A DNA stretch of 64,000 nt from CAZJCK01 sp964544635 (GTDB lineage: Bacteria; Zixibacteria; MSB-5A5; GN15; FEB-12), in contig CAZJCK010000002.1 of assembly GCA_964544635.1 (NCBI GenBank), forward strand, positions 1 to 64,000. The letters run 5' to 3'. The number at the start of each line of letters is the position of its first letter. Position 1 is the first letter of the stretch. A model generated the notes under the pieces. That model searched no databases. It saw nothing but the letters and a program-made list of their open reading frames with translations, and was not told the DNA's origin. A program made the position numbers and the translations under genes. Shown here piece after piece: positions 16,449-24,997 of the stretch.

Positions 16449-17586
16449 GAAATTTACCAGTTTGGTTTTTGCCCTGCTGCTGGCGGCGGGAATGACGCTG
16501 CCGGTGTCGGCACAGATTTCCCCCGACGCCCTGTCGTTCGCCGGCGTTAATACGCACTTTACGCACTGGTCGCTGGATTATGAGGATGGCGCCGAAGAAA
16601 CGATCTCCCAATTCGCCATCCCGCTGACCGGCTTCGTACCGCTGGCCCGCGACATGGAGGCGCGCTTCTACCTGGGCAACTCGATCAATTCGCTTGAGAC
16701 CGGCAACTCCGATCTGAGCGCAAGCGGTCTTGGTGATTTTCGGATGCAGGTCAGTCGTTCGTTTTTTGACGATGTCCTGCTGTTGAGCGGCGGTCTCAGT
16801 TTGCCGACCGGCAAGACCGAACTCGACTTCGACGGCAGCCAGATCATCAACCGGCTGTCATCGAACTTTCTTGTCTTCCCGGTTCGGCAGCTCGGTGAAG
16901 GGCTCGACATCTCGCTCCAGGCTGCGGTCGCGCGCCAGTTCGAGGCAGTTGAGATTGGTGGTTCGATCAGTTTCGACATTTCCGGTGAATACGATCCGTA
17001 TGAAACAGTGGCCGCCTACAACCCGGGCGATGCCGTCAACCTGGCCGGCGGAATTACCCTCTTCTCCGACCGCAATTCCGCCGGGTTCACGCTGCTGTAT
17101 TCGTCGTTCGGCGATGATCAGCTTGACGGCAACGATATCTTCAAGCAGGCCGACTATGTGCTCCTGAGCTTCGACTTCCTCTACCAGAACCGGACCAGGG
17201 ACATCCGCGTGAAACCGTACTTCGGTTATGTCTCGCGCGGCGACAACATGGTCGTGTCCGATACCGGCGCCCAGTCGGTTGAAAGCGAACTGAAGGTGTA
17301 CGGTGATGAGTTCACGGCACTGGTGCGGCTGGAGTCGGATGTCTCCGAAAGCGTGACAGCCGGGCCGGTGATCATGTATCGCTGGATCGGCGAGAGTGAT
17401 CGGATCGACGGCGAGGACAAGTTCGGCACCTCGACCCTCATAGGGGTTGGCGGCAACATCTACGCCGCGCTCGGCCCGAGTGTCGGCCTGACTCTCGCCG
17501 GGACGTTTTACACCGGTGATGCCGACGACGGCGCAATAGACCTGACCGGCCTGCAAACCACCGTCGGCCTGTCGGCGACGTTTTAG
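16441..17586 (+). CDS. Predicted outer-membrane beta-barrel protein
   Basis: The 381-residue product has a signal peptide (VKKFTSLVFALLLAAGMTLPVSA) and alternating hydrophobic strands throughout, ending LQTTVGLSATF with the terminal aromatic residue typical of outer-membrane barrels. The family is not recognised; it resembles transporter-like or TorF-like barrels only in general pattern. It overlaps the CsgG-like lipoprotein gene by eight bases and is followed by a lipoprotein gene. The context suggests an envelope complex overseen by the upstream kinase. Confidence 0.75.
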   Translation: MVKKFTSLVFALLLAAGMTLPVSAQISPDALSFAGVNTHFTHWSLDYEDGAEETISQFAIPLTGFVPLARDMEARFYLGNSINSLETGNSDLSASGLGDFRMQVSRSFFDDVLLLSGGLSLPTGKTELDFDGSQIINRLSSNFLVFPVRQLGEGLDISLQAAVARQFEAVEIGGSISFDISGEYDPYETVAAYNPGDAVNLAGGITLFSDRNSAGFTLLYSSFGDDQLDGNDIFKQADYVLLSFDFLYQNRTRDIRVKPYFGYVSRGDNMVVSDTGAQSVESELKVYGDEFTALVRLESDVSESVTAGPVIMYRWIGESDRIDGEDKFGTSTLIGVGGNIYAALGPSVGLTLAGTFYTGDADDGAIDLTGLQTTVGLSATF

Positions 17587-17607
17587 AGAGAATGGAAGGT
17601 AACCAAT

Positions 17608-18762
17608 ATGAGAAATATACATACATATCGCATACCGCTCATTCTCGCCATTGTTGTTATCCTGCTGGGGTCGGGCTGCAGTAATAACAGCACCGAACCA
17701 AAGTCTGAAGTCACCGCTGAATTCAGTATGGCTATCAAGGGTGCGGCGCTTAATAATCTCAGTCGCTTCCAGCTCACGGTGTTCGACGAAACCGGCGAAC
17801 TGCCGATCATCGGGCCGGTGCCACTGGCCTTCGACGACGGTGTGGTGTCCGGCTCGGTGCGGGTACCGGCGGATCAGATCCTGACCTTCCTGCTCGAGGG
17901 CTTTGACGACCAGGACGTGCTGTTGTATAGCGGCAGCCGTCAGACGCGGGTATCAGAGGGCGAGAATGTCACCTTATCAATCAGCCTCAGCCCGGTGGCG
18001 CCTACCCTGCGACTCATGCCCACCTACCTTGAAGTCGAACGTGGTCAGCGATTCGTGATGAGCGTGAAGATCAATGAACTGCCGCAACTGTCTGTAATCG
18101 AGTTCGGTATCAACTACGACAATGCAATCCTGAGCCTCGACAGTACCTGGTTGAACGAGAACGTATCAGACGATATCAGTTTCTTCGTGGTCGATTCCGG
18201 TAACGGCGGCGTATCATGGTACTTCGACGATTACAAGCCACTCACCGACCCGCCCGGACCGAACCGTAGCGATTCGATTACGCTTGGCTGGATGATCTTC
18301 GAAGTGAATCCGGAGTTGCCGGGCCCAACCACGACCAATGTACAAATCAGCGGCATCAACTATGCCGCCAATGACGGTAACCAGACCGACATCTCAGAGA
18401 CGATTAACGTGCAGGGAACCGAGGTCGACGTCAGCGTGCTGCCGACCGGACGACTGCCGGAAATCTTTATCATCGATCCGCAGGAGGCCGACACGGTCGG
18501 TAACGTCGTGCCATTCCGGGTACAGGTACTCGATGATGGGCCGATCGATCAAAACGACATCACACTGTTGTTTGAGGGTGTCAGGCAACCGTTTGATTTC
18601 TCTGAAATACCGGAGACGGTTAACCTGTACCGTTCCACCTTCCAAGGGGAGTTCAGCCAGCCGGGAACTGAGCTCAATTTCCAGATTGAAGTGACTGATG
18701 CCGACGGCAACATCGCACTGTCGGAAGTGCGCACCGTGACTTATGCGCCTGAGCCCCAGTAG
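17608..18762 (+). CDS. Lipoprotein with cohesin-like domain
   Basis: The 384-residue protein has a lipoprotein signal ending LLGSGC (Cys about residue 24). A first beta domain (about 35-130) is followed by a segment (about 135-275, LRLMPTYLEVERGQRFVMSV, then LSVIEFGINYDNAILSL) resembling cohesin-type domains, which bind dockerins in other bacteria. A final Ig-like segment ends it. No dockerin was noticed in the window. It is the last gene of the kinase/CsgG operon and is closed by the terminator at 18788-18815. Confidence 0.75.
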   Translation: MRNIHTYRIPLILAIVVILLGSGCSNNSTEPKSEVTAEFSMAIKGAALNNLSRFQLTVFDETGELPIIGPVPLAFDDGVVSGSVRVPADQILTFLLEGFDDQDVLLYSGSRQTRVSEGENVTLSISLSPVAPTLRLMPTYLEVERGQRFVMSVKINELPQLSVIEFGINYDNAILSLDSTWLNENVSDDISFFVVDSGNGGVSWYFDDYKPLTDPPGPNRSDSITLGWMIFEVNPELPGPTTTNVQISGINYAANDGNQTDISETINVQGTEVDVSVLPTGRLPEIFIIDPQEADTVGNVVPFRVQVLDDGPIDQNDITLLFEGVRQPFDFSEIPETVNLYRSTFQGEFSQPGTELNFQIEVTDADGNIALSEVRTVTYAPEPQ

Positions 18763-18787
18763 CTGAACCCCCAAACGCGTACAAAAA

Positions 18788-18815
18788 AAACGGCGGGTTT
18801 TCTGACCCGCCGTTT
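18788..18815. terminator. Bidirectional terminator between the kinase operon and the T6SS operon
   Basis: AAACGGCGGGT pairs perfectly with ACCCGCCGTTT around a six-base loop, with an A-run on the left and a T-containing tract on the right. It can end both converging transcripts. Confidence 0.85.
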
Positions 18816-18840
18816 CTCATTTTCTGAACTCCGATTTGTG

Positions 18841-19356
18841 CTACTGTTCGTCGGTGAGGACTACCGTCCTCTCGATCGTCGCCGGATAGGCGCCATCAGC
18901 GGCCAGTTCTCCCGAACCGCCCTTCACGAAGAAATAGAGCAAGAGGTAGGACAGCAGTTTCTTGCCGTTGCCTTCATCCTCGGCAGTGCCATTGAGCAGC
19001 ACCGGGGAACCATCCAGCGTTCTGAACACACCGGTCGGTTCGAAGTGGAGGAATTCGACCTTGATGAAACCCGGTTTGCCACCGGCGCCGTTGTTCTTCA
19101 CGTCGGTAACGACCGCTTTACCCGGGGCGCCCTTTTCGACAATTATCTGGGTGCCGACGACAACCGGTTCCGCCAGTTCGATTTCGAGAGTGTCGCCGAC
19201 CTGATGTTGATTGGACGTGACCGCGCCCCCCGGAAAGTTGATACTGACTTCCATGCCGGTCTGCAGAGGAACACGGGCGGCATCGACGGTAGTCGCCATG
19301 GCAAAAAACAGCAGGGCGACGGTGACGAGTCCCGACATATATGTGATCCGTTTCAT
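18841..19356 (-). CDS. Exported protein of unknown function, end of the T6SS operon
   Basis: The 171-residue product has a signal peptide (residues 1 to about 26) and an otherwise beta-rich, charged sequence without a recognised family. A hydrophobic stretch near residues 137-146 (LLSYLLLYFF) could associate with membrane. It has a good ribosome site (CCAGGAG) and starts 19 bases after the TssM-like stop codon, so it is probably co-transcribed. An envelope accessory role in the secretion apparatus is possible. It does not look like the short TssJ lipoprotein, since no lipobox is visible. Confidence 0.65.
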   Translation of the reverse strand: MKRITYMSGLVTVALLFFAMATTVDAARVPLQTGMEVSINFPGGAVTSNQHQVGDTLEIELAEPVVVGTQIIVEKGAPGKAVVTDVKNNGAGGKPGFIKVEFLHFEPTGVFRTLDGSPVLLNGTAEDEGNGKKLLSYLLLYFFVKGGSGELAADGAYPATIERTVVLTDEQ

Positions 19357-19375
19357 AAGACAAACTCCTGGTAGG

Positions 19376-21589
19376 TTATTTCAGCTCCGGCAGCCGATCC
19401 TTCAGGCTGCGCTTTCCAAAGCTGATCTGTACGGTACGGCCGATATTCTTAAAGTTTAACTCGCCTTCCAACTCGAATAAAGCATAATCATTGTCCAGCA
19501 CGATTTTATCTGCCGGATTGCGGCCGTACCCTTCCGGGTGCCCCAGCGTGTCGTAGGCGATATGAATCTCCTGGCCGACCTCCCACTGGAGCGATTCTTC
19601 GGCGTTTGTCAGATCGAACGGCAGGACAAAATGGGTCTTTTCCCACGTTGGCGACTTGCCGTTATCGACCACCTCGATGTGCATATGGTCGTCGGGCGAC
19701 ATCGCCACCACCTTGTAATTGAAGGTGTGTGGCCGGCGCCACCAGTTGGCGGCATCGATATAGTTGTCCACCGCCGCCCGCTCTTCACCGCTGCCCAGGT
19801 CCGCCTTGATGGATCGCAGCAGTCGAACAGCCTCGCCCAGGCGGAAGGCCGGATCGCTGTTGCTGTTGATCCTATCGTGATAGGTTCCGAGTGTGGCCGT
19901 CGCCCGCTGGACAGTTTCCTGTCGCTGCTGGACCTGTTTCTTGGTCGTCAGAAGCGTGACCAGTGCCTCTCCCAGGGCCACTTCGGCGCGGGTGCGCTCC
20001 TTGCTGCCCAGTACCGACTCGTCGTACTGCACCGTGCTCACCAGCTTATTGGCCAGAGCCGTATCGCCGGGTGACTTCATGTGTTGCAGGAACATATCCC
20101 AGTACTCCATCGTTCGATCGGCGCGTTGATACAGCGACGAGGTACTGTCGCCGGTTCGGAAGGTCGCGAGGTCGGACAGAAAGCGCTCCGATGCCGGCGA
20201 TTGCACGATGGTCGAATCCGACGGGTCGATGTCGGGCCAGATCAGCGAATCCTGCACGATCGCCGTGAAGCGACCAATGGTGGCGTCGAGCTTTTCGGCC
20301 AGTTGTGAGAAGTCGACCTTGTCGTAGAACTCCCAGATCCGGTCGGCCGGCTTGGTATATTCACTGAAGAACCACTTGGTGATGGTACCGGTCTTATAGT
20401 CGTAGTAGGCATCCTTGATGCGGCGCCGCTCGACATCGCTCGCGCCGACCGGGGAGCCCTCGTACGGCGCCAGGATCTGTCTCTCGTTGTCCAGGGCGTT
20501 GTCGAGCGACCACCAGTAGTGCATCGCGAACGGCATCGAGAACAACACAATCCAGATCAGACTGAGCGCCGCCACTGCCTTGGCAATGCTGCGCAGGCGG
20601 GAAATCTTGCGGTTGCGTACGATCGACTTGAGGATCCAGTAGAACGGCTCGCGTACGCCAGTCGGCGCCATGCGATCGGGCGGCTGGTAGAGCGACCGGC
20701 CGATATCGCTGCCGATCTTCTGCGGTTCTTCACCGGTGTTAGAGATGAAGAAGATCTGGAAGTTAAGGGTACGGCCGACCACGACATGGATAAAGTCGCG
20801 CAACTTGACCAAAACATCGCGGACAGTGCCGGCCCACTCCGGATTGGACGACACCTTGTTGTGCGACAGAACGCGGTCGAGGAACGAGTCGAAATCGTCG
20901 GCCAGGATATGTTCGCTGTCGGGCGGGATGAGCACGGTCTGGCCCTCTCCCTTGAAGCCGGGGAGAATGTCGGCCTTGGTGATGACGAGGCCGACCGGAA
21001 TCGGGATCCGCGCCTTGAGCGGCGCGAGCAGCTCCAGCATGTTGATGATTGACGCGACATGCTCCTGGCAGCGGGCCTCGGCCCCCATTACCTTCGGATC
21101 GAAGAAGAACAGGATCCCGTCGGCTTCGGTCATGAAATCGAGGACGCGATCCTTGACATCGGATCGTTCCGCGATATGCACCGCTTTCCCGGGATAGTCA
21201 TAGGCGACAACCGGAACTTTGGTGTCGCGGTCGACGATGGCGGTAAACTTGAGAATCTTCTCACCGCTGGTGAGATCGGGAAACTTCCTTTCCCCCTTGA
21301 GGTCGACCACGGTGCCGACATCGCTCGCCGTACCGAGCCCCCACAGCGCGCGGTAATTGGCGAGAAACTCACCGGCGGTGGCATTATCGGTGATCGAAAG
21401 CTGAAGGTTGCGGGAAACCTTGGTGTCTTCGTTGAGAACGGTATAGTACACCGTCTTGCCGGAATTGCTGTGACCGTAAATACCGATCTTGACACCCGGC
21501 GGCCACTTCTGCGGCGCACCGCCCGACTGCGGCCGTGCTTTTCCCGCGCCCTTTTTGCCGAACTTGAAAATCTTCTTAAATATACTCAT
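19376..21589 (-). CDS. tssM: TssM/IcmF-like GTPase, shortened
   Basis: The 737-residue protein has an N-terminal P-loop domain: Walker A GHSNSGKT (residues 39-46), DYPG (131-134) and TKAD (204-207). A single transmembrane helix (about 337-358) and a roughly 375-residue, probably periplasmic, part follow. Canonical TssM is about 1,100-1,200 residues with two helices before the GTPase and one after. Here the first pair is absent and the periplasmic part is short. Identity as TssM rests on this partial architecture and on its place after tssK and the tssL-like gene. It probably anchors the secretion machine to the envelope. Another GTPase family cannot be excluded. Confidence 0.65.
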   Translation of the reverse strand: MSIFKKIFKFGKKGAGKARPQSGGAPQKWPPGVKIGIYGHSNSGKTVYYTVLNEDTKVSRNLQLSITDNATAGEFLANYRALWGLGTASDVGTVVDLKGERKFPDLTSGEKILKFTAIVDRDTKVPVVAYDYPGKAVHIAERSDVKDRVLDFMTEADGILFFFDPKVMGAEARCQEHVASIINMLELLAPLKARIPIPVGLVITKADILPGFKGEGQTVLIPPDSEHILADDFDSFLDRVLSHNKVSSNPEWAGTVRDVLVKLRDFIHVVVGRTLNFQIFFISNTGEEPQKIGSDIGRSLYQPPDRMAPTGVREPFYWILKSIVRNRKISRLRSIAKAVAALSLIWIVLFSMPFAMHYWWSLDNALDNERQILAPYEGSPVGASDVERRRIKDAYYDYKTGTITKWFFSEYTKPADRIWEFYDKVDFSQLAEKLDATIGRFTAIVQDSLIWPDIDPSDSTIVQSPASERFLSDLATFRTGDSTSSLYQRADRTMEYWDMFLQHMKSPGDTALANKLVSTVQYDESVLGSKERTRAEVALGEALVTLLTTKKQVQQRQETVQRATATLGTYHDRINSNSDPAFRLGEAVRLLRSIKADLGSGEERAAVDNYIDAANWWRRPHTFNYKVVAMSPDDHMHIEVVDNGKSPTWEKTHFVLPFDLTNAEESLQWEVGQEIHIAYDTLGHPEGYGRNPADKIVLDNDYALFELEGELNFKNIGRTVQISFGKRSLKDRLPELK

Positions 21590-21616
21590 TCGTTTTGCTC
21601 ACACTCACACTACCAG

Positions 21617-22540
21617 CTATCTCTGGGAATTGCGCAACTTTTCGGCATGCTCGACCAGCTCTTCGAATCGCTGTTCCTTGTAATCCAGCCATTTCACCGG
21701 AACGTACACCGCCAGCGCCAAAAACAACACGACAATCAGGGAATAAACAACAAAGGCCGGATTGCGTTGCGATATGACAAGCCGGGTATAGCCCCACGAG
21801 GAAAAGGCGCCCTTGAACTTGCCGAGCAGTTCCGAAAGGCCCTGCAGGATCTTGGTCCAGAAGCTCTCCTTCTGGATATACTTCCAGTCGTCGATATACT
21901 GGGCCGCCAGCTTGTTGCGTTGCGCCAGGCGGGTGAATTCGTTGACACGCTGGAGATGAAACTCAAGCGACGTGCGGTCGGTGATCAGGTCTTCGCCAAA
22001 CTGCTGGCGACGGCGGATCAGCGTAAGAAAGCGCATCGGCACCGACAGGCTGTTGAATTCCTCGGGCGATATGTCCTGTTTGACCGGCGAACCGAACTCG
22101 TTCATGTAACGCCCGATCTCACTGAGGAAAAACTTGTTCAAACGAAAATTACCGTTCAGCGCGCCCGGCTCGAACAGCAGCGGCAAAAGATGATGCTCGA
22201 AGAACGGTATGTCCTGCTTGACCGGACGCAGGCCGCGGCAATAGGCATAGGTCTGGCCCGACTGACCGTCGATGTTGGCCACCGACTCGAAGTAGGTCAC
22301 CAGCAGCTGGATGGTCGATTGCCTCAGGTCGGATGATGTTACCGGGCTGGACTTGACCTTGTCGGAGAGCAAATTGTCGAGTTCGATCGCCTTATCGCGC
22401 TGCTGGCGTGAGGCCTGGAAGACGGTGCCGATACCATTGTAGGTCTGCAGGAATCCGTCAACCTCAAATCCCTGGTAATTGCTCTCATAGGTTTCGATAT
22501 AGCGAAACAGGTCGTCAACATAGGCCTGAATCTGCGACAT
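21617..22540 (-). CDS. tssL: TssL-like tail-anchored inner-membrane protein
   Basis: The 307-residue protein is a helical cytosolic domain followed by one C-terminal transmembrane helix (residues about 268-288, VVYSLIVVLFLALAVYVPV) and a short charged tail. That is the topology of TssL/DotU, the inner-membrane partner of TssM. Sequence resemblance to classical TssL is weak, so the call depends on topology and position between tssK and the TssM-like gene. No peptidoglycan-binding extension is present. Confidence 0.6.
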   Translation of the reverse strand: MSQIQAYVDDLFRYIETYESNYQGFEVDGFLQTYNGIGTVFQASRQQRDKAIELDNLLSDKVKSSPVTSSDLRQSTIQLLVTYFESVANIDGQSGQTYAYCRGLRPVKQDIPFFEHHLLPLLFEPGALNGNFRLNKFFLSEIGRYMNEFGSPVKQDISPEEFNSLSVPMRFLTLIRRRQQFGEDLITDRTSLEFHLQRVNEFTRLAQRNKLAAQYIDDWKYIQKESFWTKILQGLSELLGKFKGAFSSWGYTRLVISQRNPAFVVYSLIVVLFLALAVYVPVKWLDYKEQRFEELVEHAEKLRNSQR

Positions 22541-22562
22541 GTGCAGGTCCCTTGCAGTAATC

Positions 22563-24008
22563 TTAGATCGCGTACACGATCAGGTCCATCTTGCCGACAG
22601 CGGCAAGCTTTTCAGTATCGCCGGCGCCGGAAATAATCAGCGTAAGCTGGCTGACCGACGGCGACTTCATCATGTCCTGCGGATGCAGCACCACCTTGTT
22701 GCCGTAGGCCACGGTGTCGATATCAACCGGGTCGGTTTCGCCCAAACCGCGTGCTTCGTTGAGTCCGAGACGGACACGCATGTTGTTCCATTGCGCCGGC
22801 ATAAACAGTTCGCGGTTCAACAGCACGACCAGCTTCGACATCGCCATTGATTCGGCCAGGTCGACGGTCACGTAGGTCAACTCGCCCATCTGTTCTACCC
22901 GAACACTGCTGTATTCGGCGACCCGGTAGGTTTTACCGCCATACGTTAATGTATCGGTCGCGACCGCCTGATCGCCCAGTTGATCGCGTTCAACCTGGGC
23001 GAGAAACCGGAATACACCGCGCAGAGCGTCGAGATTCTTTTCGATCGCCGCAACATGGGCGCCGATATCCTGATGATTATACTCCGTCAGCAGGAAACCG
23101 TCGATGGTGGCCATGAAAGTGCCGACATCGGTACCGGCTTCTTTCGTCAAATAGCGCTCGTTCAGGTAGTCTTTCAGGCCGGGATGCAGATTCATGAGGG
23201 TGACGAATATGCGGAAGAGCCGCCTAAACGTGATCACCATATCGATCGGGTGACCGGCATTGCGGCCGACGATAAAGGTGTCGAGACTGCCGGCGAGGTA
23301 CGTGATGACGGCGCGGATAGTCTGGACGAACTCGTTCTGGAGGCGGGTATCGGAACCGCCGAGAGAGCCGGCGGCCATCGACTGATATGCCTTGGACGAC
23401 AGCGACAGCAGGTTCTCAAGCCGGTTGCGGAATTCGGAGGCTTTCTGGTTCAGCCGTTCGTCGGCAAACAGGCTGACACAGGGCGGATAGTAGTTCGGTT
23501 GGGGGACAATTTCACTGCCGTTGCGAGCCAGCCTGGCAATCGGCACCATGCAGCCAGCCGAAACCGACGGCGCCTGGCCGATGTGAAGGCTGTAGGTAGC
23601 CGTTCGATAGGGCAGACGGGGCGGCTGTTCGTCCGGGTCGGGATCGCCCGATTCGCGTTTGCTCGACGGATCGATGGCGACATAGACCGGCACACTCTCA
23701 TTCGCAATATCGGCCTCGCCGCTCAGGCTGCGGCCGTGCTGACTGTCGATGTCAATGATATGGCCGGCCGAAGTGATGGCGGTGAGGCGGTCGATGTCGA
23801 TACGCAGCCGGTTACCCGATAACGAAAGGTTCATCGACACCGCCGGGACGCCATCGGCGCTCTTCTGCACCAGCCCCCAGCGATCGGACACCTCGCGGGC
23901 GTACCAGCGGGCGACCGATTCCAGATATGCTTCCTGGGCAAACAGGTGACGGTTCGAGATGACCATCCCGTCGCGCCAGTTTACCGAATATAAGTTCAAG
24001 TCACTCAT
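22563..24008 (-). CDS. tssK: T6SS baseplate protein TssK
   Basis: The 481-residue protein matches TssK. The N-terminal VNWRDGMVISNRHLFAQEAYLE is the family signature, followed by the shell-like beta domain and a helical bundle. TssK trimers link the baseplate to the TssL/TssM membrane complex. ATG 24008 was chosen because a GGGGA site lies upstream and MSDLNLYSVNW matches the family start; the longer frame adds 18 unrelated residues. It follows tssG in the core order E-F-G-K. Confidence 0.88.
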   Translation of the reverse strand: MSDLNLYSVNWRDGMVISNRHLFAQEAYLESVARWYAREVSDRWGLVQKSADGVPAVSMNLSLSGNRLRIDIDRLTAITSAGHIIDIDSQHGRSLSGEADIANESVPVYVAIDPSSKRESGDPDPDEQPPRLPYRTATYSLHIGQAPSVSAGCMVPIARLARNGSEIVPQPNYYPPCVSLFADERLNQKASEFRNRLENLLSLSSKAYQSMAAGSLGGSDTRLQNEFVQTIRAVITYLAGSLDTFIVGRNAGHPIDMVITFRRLFRIFVTLMNLHPGLKDYLNERYLTKEAGTDVGTFMATIDGFLLTEYNHQDIGAHVAAIEKNLDALRGVFRFLAQVERDQLGDQAVATDTLTYGGKTYRVAEYSSVRVEQMGELTYVTVDLAESMAMSKLVVLLNRELFMPAQWNNMRVRLGLNEARGLGETDPVDIDTVAYGNKVVLHPQDMMKSPSVSQLTLIISGAGDTEKLAAVGKMDLIVYAI

Positions 24009-24067
24009 AGTGTTTCCCCTGCAGGTCGGAATGAATTTATCGACTGCCCGACACGCTGTCAAGGCTA

Positions 24068-24997
24068 TTACGCCGCCCCCCTGTTATTCGTCAGCCGCAG
24101 CGAATAGCCCAGCCGGGCGTCGCCGGCGGCGCTGCCGAGATTACTGGTTGCATGGGCGACCTCGATCTCAATGTCGTGTTCCAGGTGACCCGGCATGCAG
24201 GTTGCCAGCAGTTGTTCGAGCTTGGTTCGCAGCCCACCGTCGGGCAACAGATCAGTCACCCGTTCCGGCGGCACGTTGGTGACGCGGACGGCGTAGGCGG
24301 CATCGCATTCGACAAAGGTCGCACCCAGCACTGTTGCCTCGCCCAATCGAGCGGCACCGCTGCCCAGCTTGTACTGCACGTCGGACGGAATGTCGAAGCG
24401 GCGCGGCACCGATTCAATAATTGTTACGGGCAAGCGGATGAAGGTCGTGAGCACGTGTCCGACCGCCTCGGCATTGCCGGCCCAGTGATGATATGTCGGC
24501 ATCAGACCGGCCCACAAAAGGGCGTCGCGCAGTTCCATTTTCGTCCGCGCCAGGTTCTGCTCGAACAGCGCCAAAAAACGCCGGAAGTGATCTTCATCGA
24601 TAGACCCGAAGTTGTACTTCACGCCCTCGTGCAGCGCCTTGGCCCGTGACGACAACAGGGCGGCATCGAAGGGGGCAAACAGGTGACGGGCATTTTGTTC
24701 CCAGGTCGCCGACTGGTCGACCCCGCCAAACCCGTGAAAAAACTGGTAGGGAAGGTGGTCAACGGCAGTGTAGACACCAACCCAGAGCTTGACCTCGGTC
24801 GCGGCCGTAATCGCTTCGCCGGCAGCCGGTTCCTGTTTGCGGATTTCCCCCTTGTAGTTCTCATACTCACCCTCGGCGACCATGGCAATGCGACTGATGT
24901 CGACACCAAATTTCTGGAGTATCGCCAGGCCGGTCACCAGGTGCACCGGCCGCTTGCGATTACAAAAGTCGGGCATGCGGGCGGTATCAGGTGTCAT
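24068..24997 (-). CDS. tssG: T6SS baseplate protein TssG with PASTA-like segment
   Basis: The 309-residue product carries TssG features in its second half: the helical segment DALLWAGLMP, the FIRLPVTIIE strand and LGEATVLGATFVECDAAYAV. TssG with TssF forms the baseplate wedge. Unusually, residues about 18-75 (GLAILQKFGVDISRI, then KGEIRKQEPAAGEAITAATE and VKLWVGV) resemble a PASTA domain, normally found on peptidoglycan-binding proteins. The gene overlaps tssF by four bases (ATGA), indicating coupled synthesis of wedge partners. Confidence 0.8.
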   Translation of the reverse strand: MTPDTARMPDFCNRKRPVHLVTGLAILQKFGVDISRIAMVAEGEYENYKGEIRKQEPAAGEAITAATEVKLWVGVYTAVDHLPYQFFHGFGGVDQSATWEQNARHLFAPFDAALLSSRAKALHEGVKYNFGSIDEDHFRRFLALFEQNLARTKMELRDALLWAGLMPTYHHWAGNAEAVGHVLTTFIRLPVTIIESVPRRFDIPSDVQYKLGSGAARLGEATVLGATFVECDAAYAVRVTNVPPERVTDLLPDGGLRTKLEQLLATCMPGHLEHDIEIEVAHATSNLGSAAGDARLGYSLRLTNNRGAA

